The notes below the pieces were generated by a model, which saw only the letters and a list, made by a program, of their open reading frames with translations, was not told the origin of the DNA and did not search any database. Positions 1 through 7,210 of a stretch of DNA of 64,000 nucleotides are shown here, piece by piece (positions within the stretch are counted from its first letter, which is position 1; each line of letters opens with the position of its first letter). Location of the stretch: the NCBI GenBank assembly GCA_003010405.1, contig PJLO01000008.1, positions 62,001-126,000 of the forward strand. The letters are read 5' to 3'. The stretch is from Acidobacteriota bacterium. Its GTDB lineage: Bacteria > Acidobacteriota > Terriglobia > Terriglobales > Acidobacteriaceae. The translations under genes were made by a program, and so were the position numbers.

Positions 1-41
1 GAAGCAAAAGGTATGAGGTCTGTGGGCAGCGAGGTGGGAGA

Positions 42-410
42 GTGAACGCGCCAACGCGAAAATGGAAACGATTCAAGGTAGACATTCGAATTCGGATTCG
101 ACGTTCTGATGAGGCCGGGGTTGAAACTTCTGTGGCCCGGGCTTTTGAGCTGAGCGAAGGCGGGATGAGCGTGTATGCGTCGGAAGCGCTGGAAGTTGGC
201 ACGCTACTGACTGTGGAATTGCCTTTGTCTTCAACAGATGAACCGTTGCGCGTCCGGGCTGTGGTGAGAAATAGACGCGGCTTTCGATGCGGTATTGAAT
301 TCATCGAGCTTGCGGCGGCGGATAAATCGGAGATTCAAGCATATTTGGGAGCTTTGGCGAATGTGATAGAAATTCCATCCGCTTCCTGCTCGACGGGTTC
401 GGCGATGTAA
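42..410 (+). CDS. PilZ domain protein
   Basis: Small single-domain PilZ protein of 122 residues. The PilZ domain binds cyclic di-GMP in many bacteria. The sequence shows an Arg-rich start (RKWKRF, IRIRIRR) and the second motif ELSEGGMSVY, corresponding to the D/NxSxxG loop, followed by beta-strand-rich sequence ending in GIEFIEL. The first motif is not a clean RxxxR, so cyclic di-GMP binding is not assured. The start is GTG, preceded by a purine-rich gaggtgggag. The 3' end overlaps the convergent metallo-hydrolase gene by about 76 bases. Target unknown. Confidence 0.8.
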   Translation: MNAPTRKWKRFKVDIRIRIRRSDEAGVETSVARAFELSEGGMSVYASEALEVGTLLTVELPLSSTDEPLRVRAVVRNRRGFRCGIEFIELAAADKSEIQAYLGALANVIEIPSASCSTGSAM

Positions 411-1249
411 CGTCCAGCGGAATCTCGTGAGATGTAAGCCCACGGGGTCGTCGGGTCATGAGTAAAGATGGTGAGCCAGCGCTCCGGAATCGCTTGCCGA
501 TAGTAACGGTGGCGATTGTCGATGCACTCGATGGGTAACAGGTCGTATCCCATGACCCAGGTCGGGTGCAGGTGGGCGGAGGTAGGAATAAGGTCGCCGA
601 TATAGGCGGCTTTTTTGTTTTGGCTTTCAATGATGACGGCCTGATGGTTTTCCGTGTGCCCTGGAAATAGCTGAACACGAATGCCTGGAACGATGGGCGT
701 ATCGCCTGTAAGGAGAATGGCTTGCCCGTTGGCGACCAGGGGATCGTAGTTTTCGGTCAAGTAGCTTACGCGGTCGCGTTCGTGTTGCTGGTGAGCGTGA
801 GCCAACTCGCCCCGCTGGTAATAATAACGAGCCCGCGGAAAGGTTGAGACGAGAGCGCCATCGGCGCGACGCATGGTGTTCCAACCGCAGTGGTCAAAGT
901 GAAGATGGGTGTTAATGACAACATCGAAGTCCTCGGGTGCGAAACCAGCGGCGTCGAGGTTGGCGAGTAGACGCTCTTCGGTGCCGTAAATGGCGCGTGC
1001 CTTGTCGGACAGTTTGTTGCCGGCGCCGGTCTCAACGAGGGTCGTGTGATCCCCCGTCTGGATAACCAGGGAATTCATCGCCAGACGAAGACGGTTCTGG
1101 TCATCGGCAGGAAACTTCTTTTCCCAAAGGGGCTTGGGAACGACGCCGAACATTGCGCCGCCGTCAAGGTAGTAGTGGCCGTCCGTAATTGCGGTGAGTT
1201 CGAAGTCTCCAAGCGTGATGCGGTGCAAGGGCTGCTCCTTACTTTTCAC
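335..1249 (-). CDS. MBL-fold metallo-hydrolase
   Basis: Cytoplasmic metallo-beta-lactamase-fold hydrolase of 304 residues. The zinc-binding motif HLHFDHCGW (HxHxDH) is near residue 115, preceded by LVETGAGNKLS, and the later metal ligands are seen in FPGHTENH and GDLIPTSAH. The N-terminal DGHYYLDGGAMFG pattern is usual for the lactonase/AHL-lactonase-like branch. The start is GTG. The substrate cannot be read from sequence. It runs convergently with the PilZ gene and overlaps its 3' end. Confidence 0.85.
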   Translation of the reverse strand: MKSKEQPLHRITLGDFELTAITDGHYYLDGGAMFGVVPKPLWEKKFPADDQNRLRLAMNSLVIQTGDHTTLVETGAGNKLSDKARAIYGTEERLLANLDAAGFAPEDFDVVINTHLHFDHCGWNTMRRADGALVSTFPRARYYYQRGELAHAHQQHERDRVSYLTENYDPLVANGQAILLTGDTPIVPGIRVQLFPGHTENHQAVIIESQNKKAAYIGDLIPTSAHLHPTWVMGYDLLPIECIDNRHRYYRQAIPERWLTIFTHDPTTPWAYISRDSAGRYIAEPVEQEADGISITFAKAPKYA

Positions 1250-1379
1250 GGGAATTTAGATGTGGAAATGCGAAAAATAGGTTCAGAGATGCTGAGGTAA
1301 GGAGTGACGTTAGGGGTAATCAATAGAAGACAAAGGTTTTACCTTGAGTTACTGGTTTGGAAATGACACGAGCTGTTGA

Positions 1380-1387
1380 TTTACTAG
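1380..1387. repeat. Target-site duplication, left copy (element 1)
   Basis: The octamer TTTACTAG lies directly outside the left inverted repeat and recurs exactly at 4464-4471 outside the right one. Eight-base duplications are typical of the IS1595 family. Confidence 0.9.
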
Positions 1388-1411
1388 GGTAATAATATAC
1401 TTGACAAAATA
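1388..1411 (+). repeat. Left terminal inverted repeat, element 1
   Basis: Starts GGTAATAATATACTTGAC; 20 of 24 bases match the right end at 4440-4463. Its first 18 bases are identical to both ends of the second element at 50.6-53.3 kb. It carries the -35 hexamer of the transposase promoter. Confidence 0.88.
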
Positions 1412-1429
1412 ACCTGATTTCGCTATTCT
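1401..1429 (+). promoter_or_regulatory. Transposase promoter embedded in the terminal repeat
   Basis: TTGACA at 1401-1406, a 17-base spacer, then TATTCT at 1424-1429. The -35 box lies inside the terminal inverted repeat, so the transposase promoter is partly built from the transposon end. Confidence 0.7.
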
Positions 1430-1453
1430 GTTCTTGTAATGGAGCAGAAAGCC

Positions 1454-2413
1454 ATGAACGAGCCGACAACACTTCAAGAAGCGATCATCTACTTTGCTGA
1501 TCCCGTGAACTGCCGCGAGTACCTAGTTGCACGCCGTTGGCCGATGGGCGTCACATGTCCGCGATGTGGAAGCACTGATGTTCTGTTCTTGGAGAAGTAC
1601 AACCGCTGGCACTGTCGGGCGAAGCATTCCGCTCCGCAGTTCACATTGAAGACTGGCAGTATCATGGAGGATTCTCCCATCAGCCTCGACAAGTGGCTCA
1701 TGGCAATGTGGCTGGTTGTGAATAGCAAGAACGGCATCAGCAGCTATGAAATTCATCGGTCTATTGGCGTAACGCAAAAGACGGCGTGGTTTCTAAACCA
1801 TCGGATTCGCCTAGCCTTTGGCCTTGAGCCGGAGGAGAAGTTGTCGGGTCCGGTCGAGATGGACGAAACCTTCATCGGCGGCAAGATCAAGAATATGCAC
1901 AAGAACAGAAAGCCAAAGCCTCTCGCCAATCGCACTAAACGGCTTTCAGGAACCATCGGGAAGACTATCGTAGTCGGGATGCTAGAGCGCAACGGGCGCG
2001 TCAAAGCCGAAGTGGTGATGGAGCGGACTCAGGCAGTGTTGCATGAACTGATTCACAGAAATATAGCTCCGGGAACCACACTGATTACTGATGAACACGG
2101 CGGATATAGGGGAACCAGTTTCGAGCATCAGATCATCAACCATGCCAACGAATACGTGCGCGGACAGGTTCACACCAACGGAATCGAGAACTTCTGGAGC
2201 CTGTTGAAACGCGGTTTGAACGGTACTTACGTTTCGGTAGAGCCTTTTCATTTGTTCCGCTACATCGACGAACAGGTATATCGTTACAACAACCGTAAAA
2301 TGAATGATTCTCAGCGATTTGATCTGGCAGTGCAAGGTATCATTGGAAAGCGGTTGACGTTCGATGAACTCACGGGTAAAGTTAGCCGTTCAACAGAGGT
2401 GCGACCCTTCTGA
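1454..2413 (+). CDS. IS1595-family (ISXO2-like) transposase
   Basis: DDE-type transposase of about 319 residues. An N-terminal zinc ribbon (CPRCG, then WHCRAKH in place of a clean second CxxC) is followed by a helix-turn-helix-like stretch and the ISXO2-like catalytic domain: MDETFIGGK, TDEHGGYRG and NGIENFWSLLKRG give the conserved acidic and Asn positions. An in-frame ATG lies 15 bases upstream at 1439, but the start at 1454 is preceded by a better placed GGAG and matches the start of the related transposase at 50657 (MNEP.TLQEAI). It looks intact. Confidence 0.93.
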   Translation: MNEPTTLQEAIIYFADPVNCREYLVARRWPMGVTCPRCGSTDVLFLEKYNRWHCRAKHSAPQFTLKTGSIMEDSPISLDKWLMAMWLVVNSKNGISSYEIHRSIGVTQKTAWFLNHRIRLAFGLEPEEKLSGPVEMDETFIGGKIKNMHKNRKPKPLANRTKRLSGTIGKTIVVGMLERNGRVKAEVVMERTQAVLHELIHRNIAPGTTLITDEHGGYRGTSFEHQIINHANEYVRGQVHTNGIENFWSLLKRGLNGTYVSVEPFHLFRYIDEQVYRYNNRKMNDSQRFDLAVQGIIGKRLTFDELTGKVSRSTEVRPF

Positions 2414-2457
2414 ACCCTAGACAGGGGCGCGGCAAGAAAAGCAAAAAGTGAAGGGCC

Positions 2458-3192
2458 ATGCCTACTATTAAATTCCGGGTGCGGTTTAACGAGGGACGCA
2501 AAGGCGTCCCGCTCGAAAAGCTAGAGAAGATTGCGGCAGAACTGCGCCGCTTTCTTGCGAGCATCTCCTCTGACTTAGAGTTTCCGGATTCGATTCAATG
2601 GCTTGGCTCTGAATTTCAGAACAAATCGCTATCCTATAACCTGCAAGGAGATCGCGAGATTACCCCGGAACAGTCGCGGCATTTCAATGCTGGCGTGGAG
2701 ATGCTGACCAAGGGTGAACTTCCCCCGTTCCTTACGGACACGACGGCCAGCACGTTCTATGGAATTGCTAAAGTTCTTGATCCAGGGGAGCGATTTAGGA
2801 TTGGACTTTATCCAAAGGGTAGAATTCGCTGGTGCGACCTAACCCAAGAAAAAGTTGTTCCGATTCGCAAGGCGGAATCTTCTATGCGCTATATTGGTGC
2901 GATTCAGGGCAGATTTCATGCGTGGTATGCAGAGAGTACGCCTCCATTTTTCTATATCAGGGATCTCACCTCGCACGACTTAATTAAATGCGAATACCGG
3001 GACGAAGCGATGTACGACGAAATCCTCAAGGCCATACAGGACAAAAGAAGCGTTCTCCATGTTCATGGAGAAATTCGCGTCAATCGCTCCAGTAAGCAGA
3101 TAGAGACGGTTTCCGCCGACAAGATGTTTGGTGTGCGACCGTTCACAATGAGGGATGTGGATAAATTCCTGAATTCGGGGAACGTCCAGTGA
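2458..3192 (+). CDS. Unknown protein, partner of the PIN gene (passenger)
   Basis: Protein of 244 residues that I do not recognise. The N-terminal part reads VRFNEGRKGVPLEKLEKIA, followed by a Leu-rich helix and WLGSEFQNKSL; the rest is mixed alpha/beta with no membrane segment. The GTG start of the PIN gene overlaps its stop codon (GTGA), so the two are translationally coupled. That arrangement suggests a two-component module in which this protein could be the antitoxin or regulatory partner, an inference from context only. It lies inside the transposon, 44 bases after the transposase. Confidence 0.75.
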   Translation: MPTIKFRVRFNEGRKGVPLEKLEKIAAELRRFLASISSDLEFPDSIQWLGSEFQNKSLSYNLQGDREITPEQSRHFNAGVEMLTKGELPPFLTDTTASTFYGIAKVLDPGERFRIGLYPKGRIRWCDLTQEKVVPIRKAESSMRYIGAIQGRFHAWYAESTPPFFYIRDLTSHDLIKCEYRDEAMYDEILKAIQDKRSVLHVHGEIRVNRSSKQIETVSADKMFGVRPFTMRDVDKFLNSGNVQ

Positions 3193-3791
3193 CAGAGAAA
3201 TCATTGCCTCGAATCTACGCCGATGCGAACATGATTATCGAGCTTGGAAAGAAGGGGCGCGGATGGCACACTCTAAACAGGGCGGACGAAATCTGGTTCT
3301 TTGAGCAGATACTTAGAGCTTCGGGTGATGAAGTCCTAGAGGCTTACACTTCTTCAATTTCTTTATCTGAATGCACGCACATCAAGGACAACAGCGATCC
3401 CAATAATCTCAAAACTGTATATGACAAAGATGTACAGGAGTTTTTCAGGAATCTTCTTTGCTCTGGAACTCTAATCAAGATCGTGCAAGATTCGGTGTTC
3501 GTTGCAGAGGCGGGAAGAGACTTACTCTGGAAACATGATTTACGCCTAAGCGGGATGGATGCAATTCACCTCGCGTCGGCGATTGATGCCAATTGCAAAG
3601 AATTCCTTACGTGGGATGAGCACATGAATGATCCAAAGAATACTCAAAAGGTAGCCGTTCTCCAGAAGCTCGGCATTCGTGCGATCCTTCCATCACAATC
3701 TGAAATCCTACCATCGCAGTATAGACAAGCAAGGCTCACAGGATTGCAGCCAGTCTCGGCTATAATTCCAGATGTCCCATGCGGAGAGTGA
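3189..3791 (+). CDS. PIN-domain protein, putative ribonuclease (passenger)
   Basis: PIN-domain protein of 200 residues, the fold of VapC-type toxins and other metal-dependent RNases. Acidic residues sit at the expected places: YADANMII near residue 11-18, SLSEC in the middle, GMDAIHLASAI, and TWDEHM after it. The GTG start overlaps the upstream stop by 4 bases. It is longer than typical VapC toxins (about 130-150 residues), with a roughly 40-residue C-terminal extension. The upstream partner does not resemble the usual short VapB antitoxins. Toxin activity is inferred from family and context. Confidence 0.82.
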   Translation: MTEKSLPRIYADANMIIELGKKGRGWHTLNRADEIWFFEQILRASGDEVLEAYTSSISLSECTHIKDNSDPNNLKTVYDKDVQEFFRNLLCSGTLIKIVQDSVFVAEAGRDLLWKHDLRLSGMDAIHLASAIDANCKEFLTWDEHMNDPKNTQKVAVLQKLGIRAILPSQSEILPSQYRQARLTGLQPVSAIIPDVPCGE

Positions 3792-3956
3792 ATGAAACCA
3801 CTACCAGTACCGCACGTTCCCGGAAACACAGACGCCGAACGCTTTGATAATGCCGTCCGCAAGATATTTACCGTCTCCAAGGACGACATTCTGAAGGCCG
3901 AGGCGAAGTGGAAACAATCACGTGCTCGAAAGCAGCGAGCGAAGAAAACGGCCTGA
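3792..3956 (+). CDS. Small basic-tailed protein (passenger)
   Basis: ORF of 54 residues starting one base after the PIN stop codon. It has an acidic/hydrophobic core (AERFDNAVRKIFTVSKDDI) and a Lys/Arg/Ala-rich tail ending RAKKTA. A similar layout, with an F..A...[IV][FL].VS core and a basic tail, occurs in the 59-residue product at 51606-51785 in the second transposon. Function unknown; the close coupling to the effector gene suggests an accessory role in the module. Confidence 0.65.
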   Translation: MKPLPVPHVPGNTDAERFDNAVRKIFTVSKDDILKAEAKWKQSRARKQRAKKTA

Positions 3957-3980
3957 CCACGGGCCAGTGAATGACAGCAG

Positions 3981-4006
3981 AACCCGCCAGTAGAGGCGGG
4001 TTTTCT
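3981..4006 (+). terminator. Rho-independent terminator after the PIN module
   Basis: Perfect 8-bp stem AACCCGCC / GGCGGGTT with a 6-base loop, followed by a T-rich run. It closes the transposase-244aa-PIN-54aa transcript. Confidence 0.75.
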
Positions 4007-4018
4007 ATTGGAGTGAGA

Positions 4019-4177
4019 ATGTACGTGCAATTGACTACAGACGATAAACAAGAACTGGTACGTTTTGTGAAAGACCATGCTGCTACGCTAGGTCAGTCGA
4101 GAATTGAAATTCGCGAAAGCGGAAATGGTCAATTCGTTGCTGAACTAATGCCATGCAGCGAGCCTAGTCTTTCTTAA
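4019..4177 (+). CDS. Small hypothetical protein (passenger)
   Basis: Product of 52 residues beginning MYVQLTTDDK, preceded by a good ribosome site (ttggagtgag). The sequence is amphipathic and lacks Cys or membrane segments. The 3' end overlaps the convergent 72-residue gene by 14 bases. I do not recognise it. Confidence 0.45.
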   Translation: MYVQLTTDDKQELVRFVKDHAATLGQSRIEIRESGNGQFVAELMPCSEPSLS

Positions 4178-4382
4178 AGTGCTTGTGCCATTTCACGTGA
4201 ATGGCTATATGTTCCAAGATAAAACGAGGATGTTCTCCGCAATGGTTGCACGGCGGAAAGTGCTCGCCATAAACGCAGGTGACTTCGTGTTCGTCATGGT
4301 GAACCGTGTCATGGACGACCCTGTAGATACCAGAGTGTGGAACTTCCTGCCCCGGCTTAAAAACATCGCCAACATTCGCCAT
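4164..4382 (-). CDS. Small putative zinc-ribbon protein (passenger)
   Basis: Product of 72 residues, rich in His and Cys, with the pattern FKPGQEVPHSGIYRV, then HDEHEVTCVYGEHFPPC and CNHCGEH. It resembles a widespread family of small GIY.V.HD / FP.C..C proteins without a defined role. The Cys/His pattern suggests one bound zinc. It is read inward from the right transposon end, downstream of a promoter formed partly by the terminal repeat. Confidence 0.7.
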   Translation of the reverse strand: MANVGDVFKPGQEVPHSGIYRVVHDTVHHDEHEVTCVYGEHFPPCNHCGEHPRFILEHIAIHVKWHKHFKKD

Positions 4383-4421
4383 ATTTGCCCTCTTAAGGTT
4401 GACCCCATTGTGCTACTCAGG

Positions 4422-4450
4422 ATTACATCTGTCTAGGTTTATTTTGCCAA
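4422..4450 (-). promoter_or_regulatory. Inward promoter from the right transposon end
   Basis: On the minus strand TTGGCA (4450-4445) is followed after 17 bases by TGTAAT (4427-4422), 40 bases before the start of the 72-residue gene. As at the left end, the -35 hexamer is part of the terminal repeat. Confidence 0.6.
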
Positions 4451-4463
4451 CTACATTATTGCC
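4440..4463 (-). repeat. Right terminal inverted repeat, element 1
   Basis: Read inward it begins GGCAATAATGTAGTTGGC and pairs with 1388-1411 with four mismatches. Confidence 0.85.
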
Positions 4464-4471
4464 TTTACTAG
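4464..4471. repeat. Target-site duplication, right copy (element 1)
   Basis: TTTACTAG, identical to 1380-1387. Confidence 0.9.
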
Positions 4472-4535
4472 TAAGTGCGACCCGCGCCGGGTGACTGAGT
4501 GGTAAATACGTGCGCGAAGATAGAGATCTAAGTAT

Positions 4536-4567
4536 GTAAATGGGCGGCGTTGAGGCCGCCCATTTAC
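4536..4567 (-). terminator. Hairpin downstream of parB
   Basis: Perfect 13-bp inverted repeat GTAAATGGGCGGC with a 6-base loop directly after the parB stop. There is no clear T-run outside the A/T pairs at the base of the stem. Confidence 0.6.
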
Positions 4568-4569
4568 GT

Positions 4570-5475
4570 TCAGCGGGAGGAGTTGAGCATCTCGAGGACT
4601 CGATCGAAGTCTTCGAGCGAGCTGTATTCGAGGACGATCCTGCCCTTGCCCTGTTTGTCTTGGATCTGGACGCGGACGCCCAGGGCGCGCTGGAGCTGCT
4701 GCTCGGCATCGCGGACGTTGGGGTCGAGTACGCGCTCGGGCTTCGGGGCAGGAGGCTCGGGATGCATAAGGTTGTAAACGGAGCCTTCGACCTGGCGGAC
4801 GGACATGGAGAGCTGAACGGCGCGGGTCGCCAGCTTCATGATGGATTCGGGGGAATCAAGCCCCATTAGGGCCTTGGCGTGTCCAAAGGTGAGCTTGTTG
4901 GCTTCGACCATCTTGAGCACATCGGGCGGGAGCTTGAGAAGGCGGAGGAAGTTGGCCACGGAGGAGCGGTCCTTGCCGGTTCGCTGGGCCATCTGCTCCT
5001 GCGTGAGGCCGAATTCGAGGGAGAGGCGCTCGTAGGCACGAGCCTGTTCGACCGGGTTGAGATCCTCGCGCTGGAGGTTCTCGATGATGGTGATTTCCAT
5101 CGCCTGCTCGTTGGAGAGCAGGCGGACGATGGCAGGGACGGTTGGCTTTCCGGCGCGCTGCGAGGCGAGCCAACGGCGTTCTCCGGTGACAAGCTGGAAA
5201 CGTCCTGAATTCTGGCGGACGGTGATCGGCTGGACGACTCCGGAGACCTTGATGGATTCCGCGAGCTCGTTGAGGGCGGTTTCATCGAAGCTGGTTCGGG
5301 TCTGGTAGGGATTGCGGTCGATCAGCTCGACGGGGATGTCGCGGACGATGGTTGCGGCGGGCTGCTCCGGGGGCGCTGCGCTTGCGGAAATGGCCGCCTG
5401 GATGCCTCGCGCGGCGGGGAGAAGGGTTTCGAGACCGCGTCCGAGGGCTTTTCGTTTTTCGGGCTTTGAATTCAA
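4570..5475 (-). CDS. parB: ParB chromosome partitioning protein
   Basis: Centromere-binding CTP-dependent clamp protein of the chromosome segregation system. About 301 residues: N-terminal ALGRGLETLL (ParA-interacting end), the ParB/Srx domain with NPYQTR and the GERRW motif, ENLQREDLNPVEQARAY, a helix-turn-helix region (TQEQMAQRTGKDRSSVANFLRLL) and a C-terminal dimerisation segment. The reading frame extends upstream into parA, but the likely start is TTG at 5475, 8 bases after GAGG and just past the parA stop. It forms an operon with parA; three parS sites lie just upstream of parA. Confidence 0.93.
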   Translation of the reverse strand: MNSKPEKRKALGRGLETLLPAARGIQAAISASAAPPEQPAATIVRDIPVELIDRNPYQTRTSFDETALNELAESIKVSGVVQPITVRQNSGRFQLVTGERRWLASQRAGKPTVPAIVRLLSNEQAMEITIIENLQREDLNPVEQARAYERLSLEFGLTQEQMAQRTGKDRSSVANFLRLLKLPPDVLKMVEANKLTFGHAKALMGLDSPESIMKLATRAVQLSMSVRQVEGSVYNLMHPEPPAPKPERVLDPNVRDAEQQLQRALGVRVQIQDKQGKGRIVLEYSSLEDFDRVLEMLNSSR

Positions 5476-5488
5476 TTGATTTACCTCG

Positions 5489-6286
5489 CTATGCGGTTGT
5501 GTGAGTGGCAGTGGCGCTGCGGTTTTTGATCCGCTCCATGACTTCGAGGGCAAGCTTGATGTAGCGATCGGCGCCACGGGATTTGGGGTCATAGAGAATG
5601 ATGGGTTTCCCGTGGCTGGGAGCTTCGGCGAGCCGAATGTTACGCGGAATAGAGGTTTCGTAGAGGAGATCGCCAAAGTAGGATTTGAGCTCGCTGGTGA
5701 CGCCCTGGGCGAGATTGGTGCGGTCGTCATACATGGTCAGGACGACGCCTTCGACGGAGAGGCTCGGGTTGAGGGTCTGGCGGATGCGCTCGATGGTGTC
5801 GAGAAGTTCGCTGACGCCTTCCAGCGCAAAGTATTCGGCCTGCATGGGAACGAGGACAGAATTGGCCGCTACGAGCGAGTTCAGGGTGAGGAGATCGAGA
5901 GCAGGGGGACAGTCGAGAACGATAACATCGAATTGGTCGCAAATGGATTGGAGAGCATGGCGAAGCCGGTATTCGCGATATTCAGCGTTGACGAGCTCTA
6001 TGTTGGCTCCGATGAGGTGTTTGGAAGAAGGGATCACCTTGAGGAGCTCGATTTCCGTTGGCTGGAGCAGCTCCTGGGCTTCGGCGTCGCCCATGAGCAG
6101 TTGATAGGTTCCGAGACGTTCTGCGTTCCTGGCGAGGCCGAGGCCCGAGGAGGAGTTGGATTGCGGATCGCAATCGACGAGAAGAGTCCGTATTCCGCTG
6201 ACGGCGAAGCTGGCCGCGAGATTGATGCTGGTGGTGGTCTTTCCAACCCCGCCCTTTTGATTGGCGATCGCAATGACGCGAGACAT
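5489..6286 (-). CDS. parA: ParA chromosome partitioning ATPase
   Basis: Soj/ParA-type deviant Walker ATPase of 265 residues that moves ParB-parS complexes along the nucleoid. The P-loop KGGVGKTTT is at residues 11-19, followed by LLVDCDPQSNSSSGLG (A'), VIVLDCPPALDLLT (B) and the C-terminal DPKSRGADRYIKLA. The frame is open further upstream through two parS sites, but ATG at 6286 (MSRVIAIANQKGG) with GGAG upstream is the natural start. Confidence 0.95.
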   Translation of the reverse strand: MSRVIAIANQKGGVGKTTTSINLAASFAVSGIRTLLVDCDPQSNSSSGLGLARNAERLGTYQLLMGDAEAQELLQPTEIELLKVIPSSKHLIGANIELVNAEYREYRLRHALQSICDQFDVIVLDCPPALDLLTLNSLVAANSVLVPMQAEYFALEGVSELLDTIERIRQTLNPSLSVEGVVLTMYDDRTNLAQGVTSELKSYFGDLLYETSIPRNIRLAEAPSHGKPIILYDPKSRGADRYIKLALEVMERIKNRSATATHTTA

Positions 6287-6460
6287 ATAGACTCCGAACA
6301 GCCGGAAGTGGAATAACAGCGGCTGCGAAATGTAGGCCAGTCTCAGGTTAAAGGAGTGTGTCGGCGAGAGCAATGGGGAAAGGGCGTTGGAGTTGTGGAT
6401 TTGGCGGATAAGTGAGGAAAGCCGTGGGAGGAGAGTTGCATCGGGAGGACCGGGATTGAC

Positions 6461-6476
6461 TGTTCCACGTGGAACA
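6461..6476. promoter_or_regulatory. parS site 1
   Basis: Perfect 16-bp palindrome TGTTCCACGTGGAACA, a close variant of the classical parS TGTTTCACGTGAAACA. Confidence 0.9.
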
Positions 6477-6496
6477 CAGGCTGGCGGAGCCCGAAT

Positions 6497-6512
6497 TGTT
6501 CCACGTGGAACA
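6497..6512. promoter_or_regulatory. parS site 2
   Basis: Identical 16-bp palindrome TGTTCCACGTGGAACA, 20 bases after site 1. Confidence 0.9.
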
Positions 6513-6557
6513 TTGATGGATGCAAGAAGCTGTTTCGAAACGGAAAATAGAGGCGAG

Positions 6558-6573
6558 TGTTCCACGTGGAACT
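6558..6573. promoter_or_regulatory. parS site 3, overlapping the rsmG stop
   Basis: TGTTCCACGTGGAACT, one mismatch to the palindrome; its last two bases lie in the rsmG stop codon. Confidence 0.8.
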
Positions 6574-7210
6574 ACGCCGCCGTCCAGGTCAGAAGGATGC
6601 GCTGCTCAGAGGCGGGGAGATTGATGGCGGCACATTCGCCGGGCGGCAGGAGGGAAACGGCGCGCTGGCGCTGCGATTCGCCTATGAGAATAGCGAGGCG
6701 ACCGCCGGGGGCTACGAGCCGAGCGGCAATGGCCAGGACGTTCTCGAACTTCTCGACAGCTCGCAGGGTGACGAGGCTGGCTTGTTGGGAAACGGTCTCG
6801 GCGCGGGCGTTGAGTACCTTCAGTTCGGAGAGATGGAGCGCGCGGGCGACTTCACGCAGGAATGTTGCTTTCTTGCCGTGCGCCTCGACGAGAGTGAGTT
6901 GAAGCTGGGGAGCCCAGTACTTCATGGGAAGACCGGGAAAACCCGCGCCACTGCCCAGATCAAAGACGTCCTGCCGGGAGTCGCGGGAGAAAAGATGGCG
7001 GGCGGCAAAGAGGGATTCGCCGAAATGGCGGATCACCATCTCTTCCGGAGACCGCAAGGCGGTGAGATTCATGCGCTGGTTCCAGCGGATTAAAAGGTCG
7101 AGATGAACTTTGACGGATTCCAGCAATTGATCATCCAGTTCGGCGGCAGGAACGCAGGGGGCGAGCAAATCGCGCAGGGCGGGGATTTCCATATAAATAG
7201 GATAAAACAA
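6572..7210 (-). CDS. rsmG: 16S rRNA (guanine527-N7)-methyltransferase
   Basis: GidB/RsmG, an S-adenosylmethionine-dependent enzyme that methylates G527 of 16S rRNA. 212 residues with WNQRMNLTALRSPEEMVIRHF, the SAM-binding VFDLGSGAGFPGLPM, LVEAHGKKATFLREV and TLRAVEKFE. A second Met at residue 7 (7192) could be the start. It lies upstream of parA-parB in the same direction, the usual origin-proximal arrangement. Confidence 0.95.
   Translation of the reverse strand: MFYPIYMEIPALRDLLAPCVPAAELDDQLLESVKVHLDLLIRWNQRMNLTALRSPEEMVIRHFGESLFAARHLFSRDSRQDVFDLGSGAGFPGLPMKYWAPQLQLTLVEAHGKKATFLREVARALHLSELKVLNARAETVSQQASLVTLRAVEKFENVLAIAARLVAPGGRLAILIGESQRQRAVSLLPPGECAAINLPASEQRILLTWTAA

Larger units (their letters stand above)
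1388..4463. mobile_element. IS1595-family element with passenger genes (element 1)
   Basis: A complete 3,076-bp element. The left inverted repeat (1388-1411) begins GGTAATAATATACTTGAC; the right one (4440-4463, read inward) matches it at 20 of 24 positions. An exact 8-bp duplication TTTACTAG flanks it. It contains an ISXO2-like transposase followed by a 244-residue unknown protein, a PIN protein, a 54-residue Lys/Arg-tailed protein, a 52-residue protein and, from the other end, a 72-residue putative zinc-ribbon protein. IS1595-family elements with passenger genes are known; this cargo combination is not one I recognise. The element in 50589-53310 has the same terminal sequence. Confidence 0.9.

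Noticed and set aside
5476-5730. Longer ParB with an 85-residue N-terminal extension
   Set aside because: The extension is parA read in another frame; ParB homology begins at the TTG start with a ribosome site at 5475.
6287-6565. Longer ParA starting at 6565
   Set aside because: The extra part translates parS palindromes and lacks homology; the ATG at 6286 begins the conserved domain.
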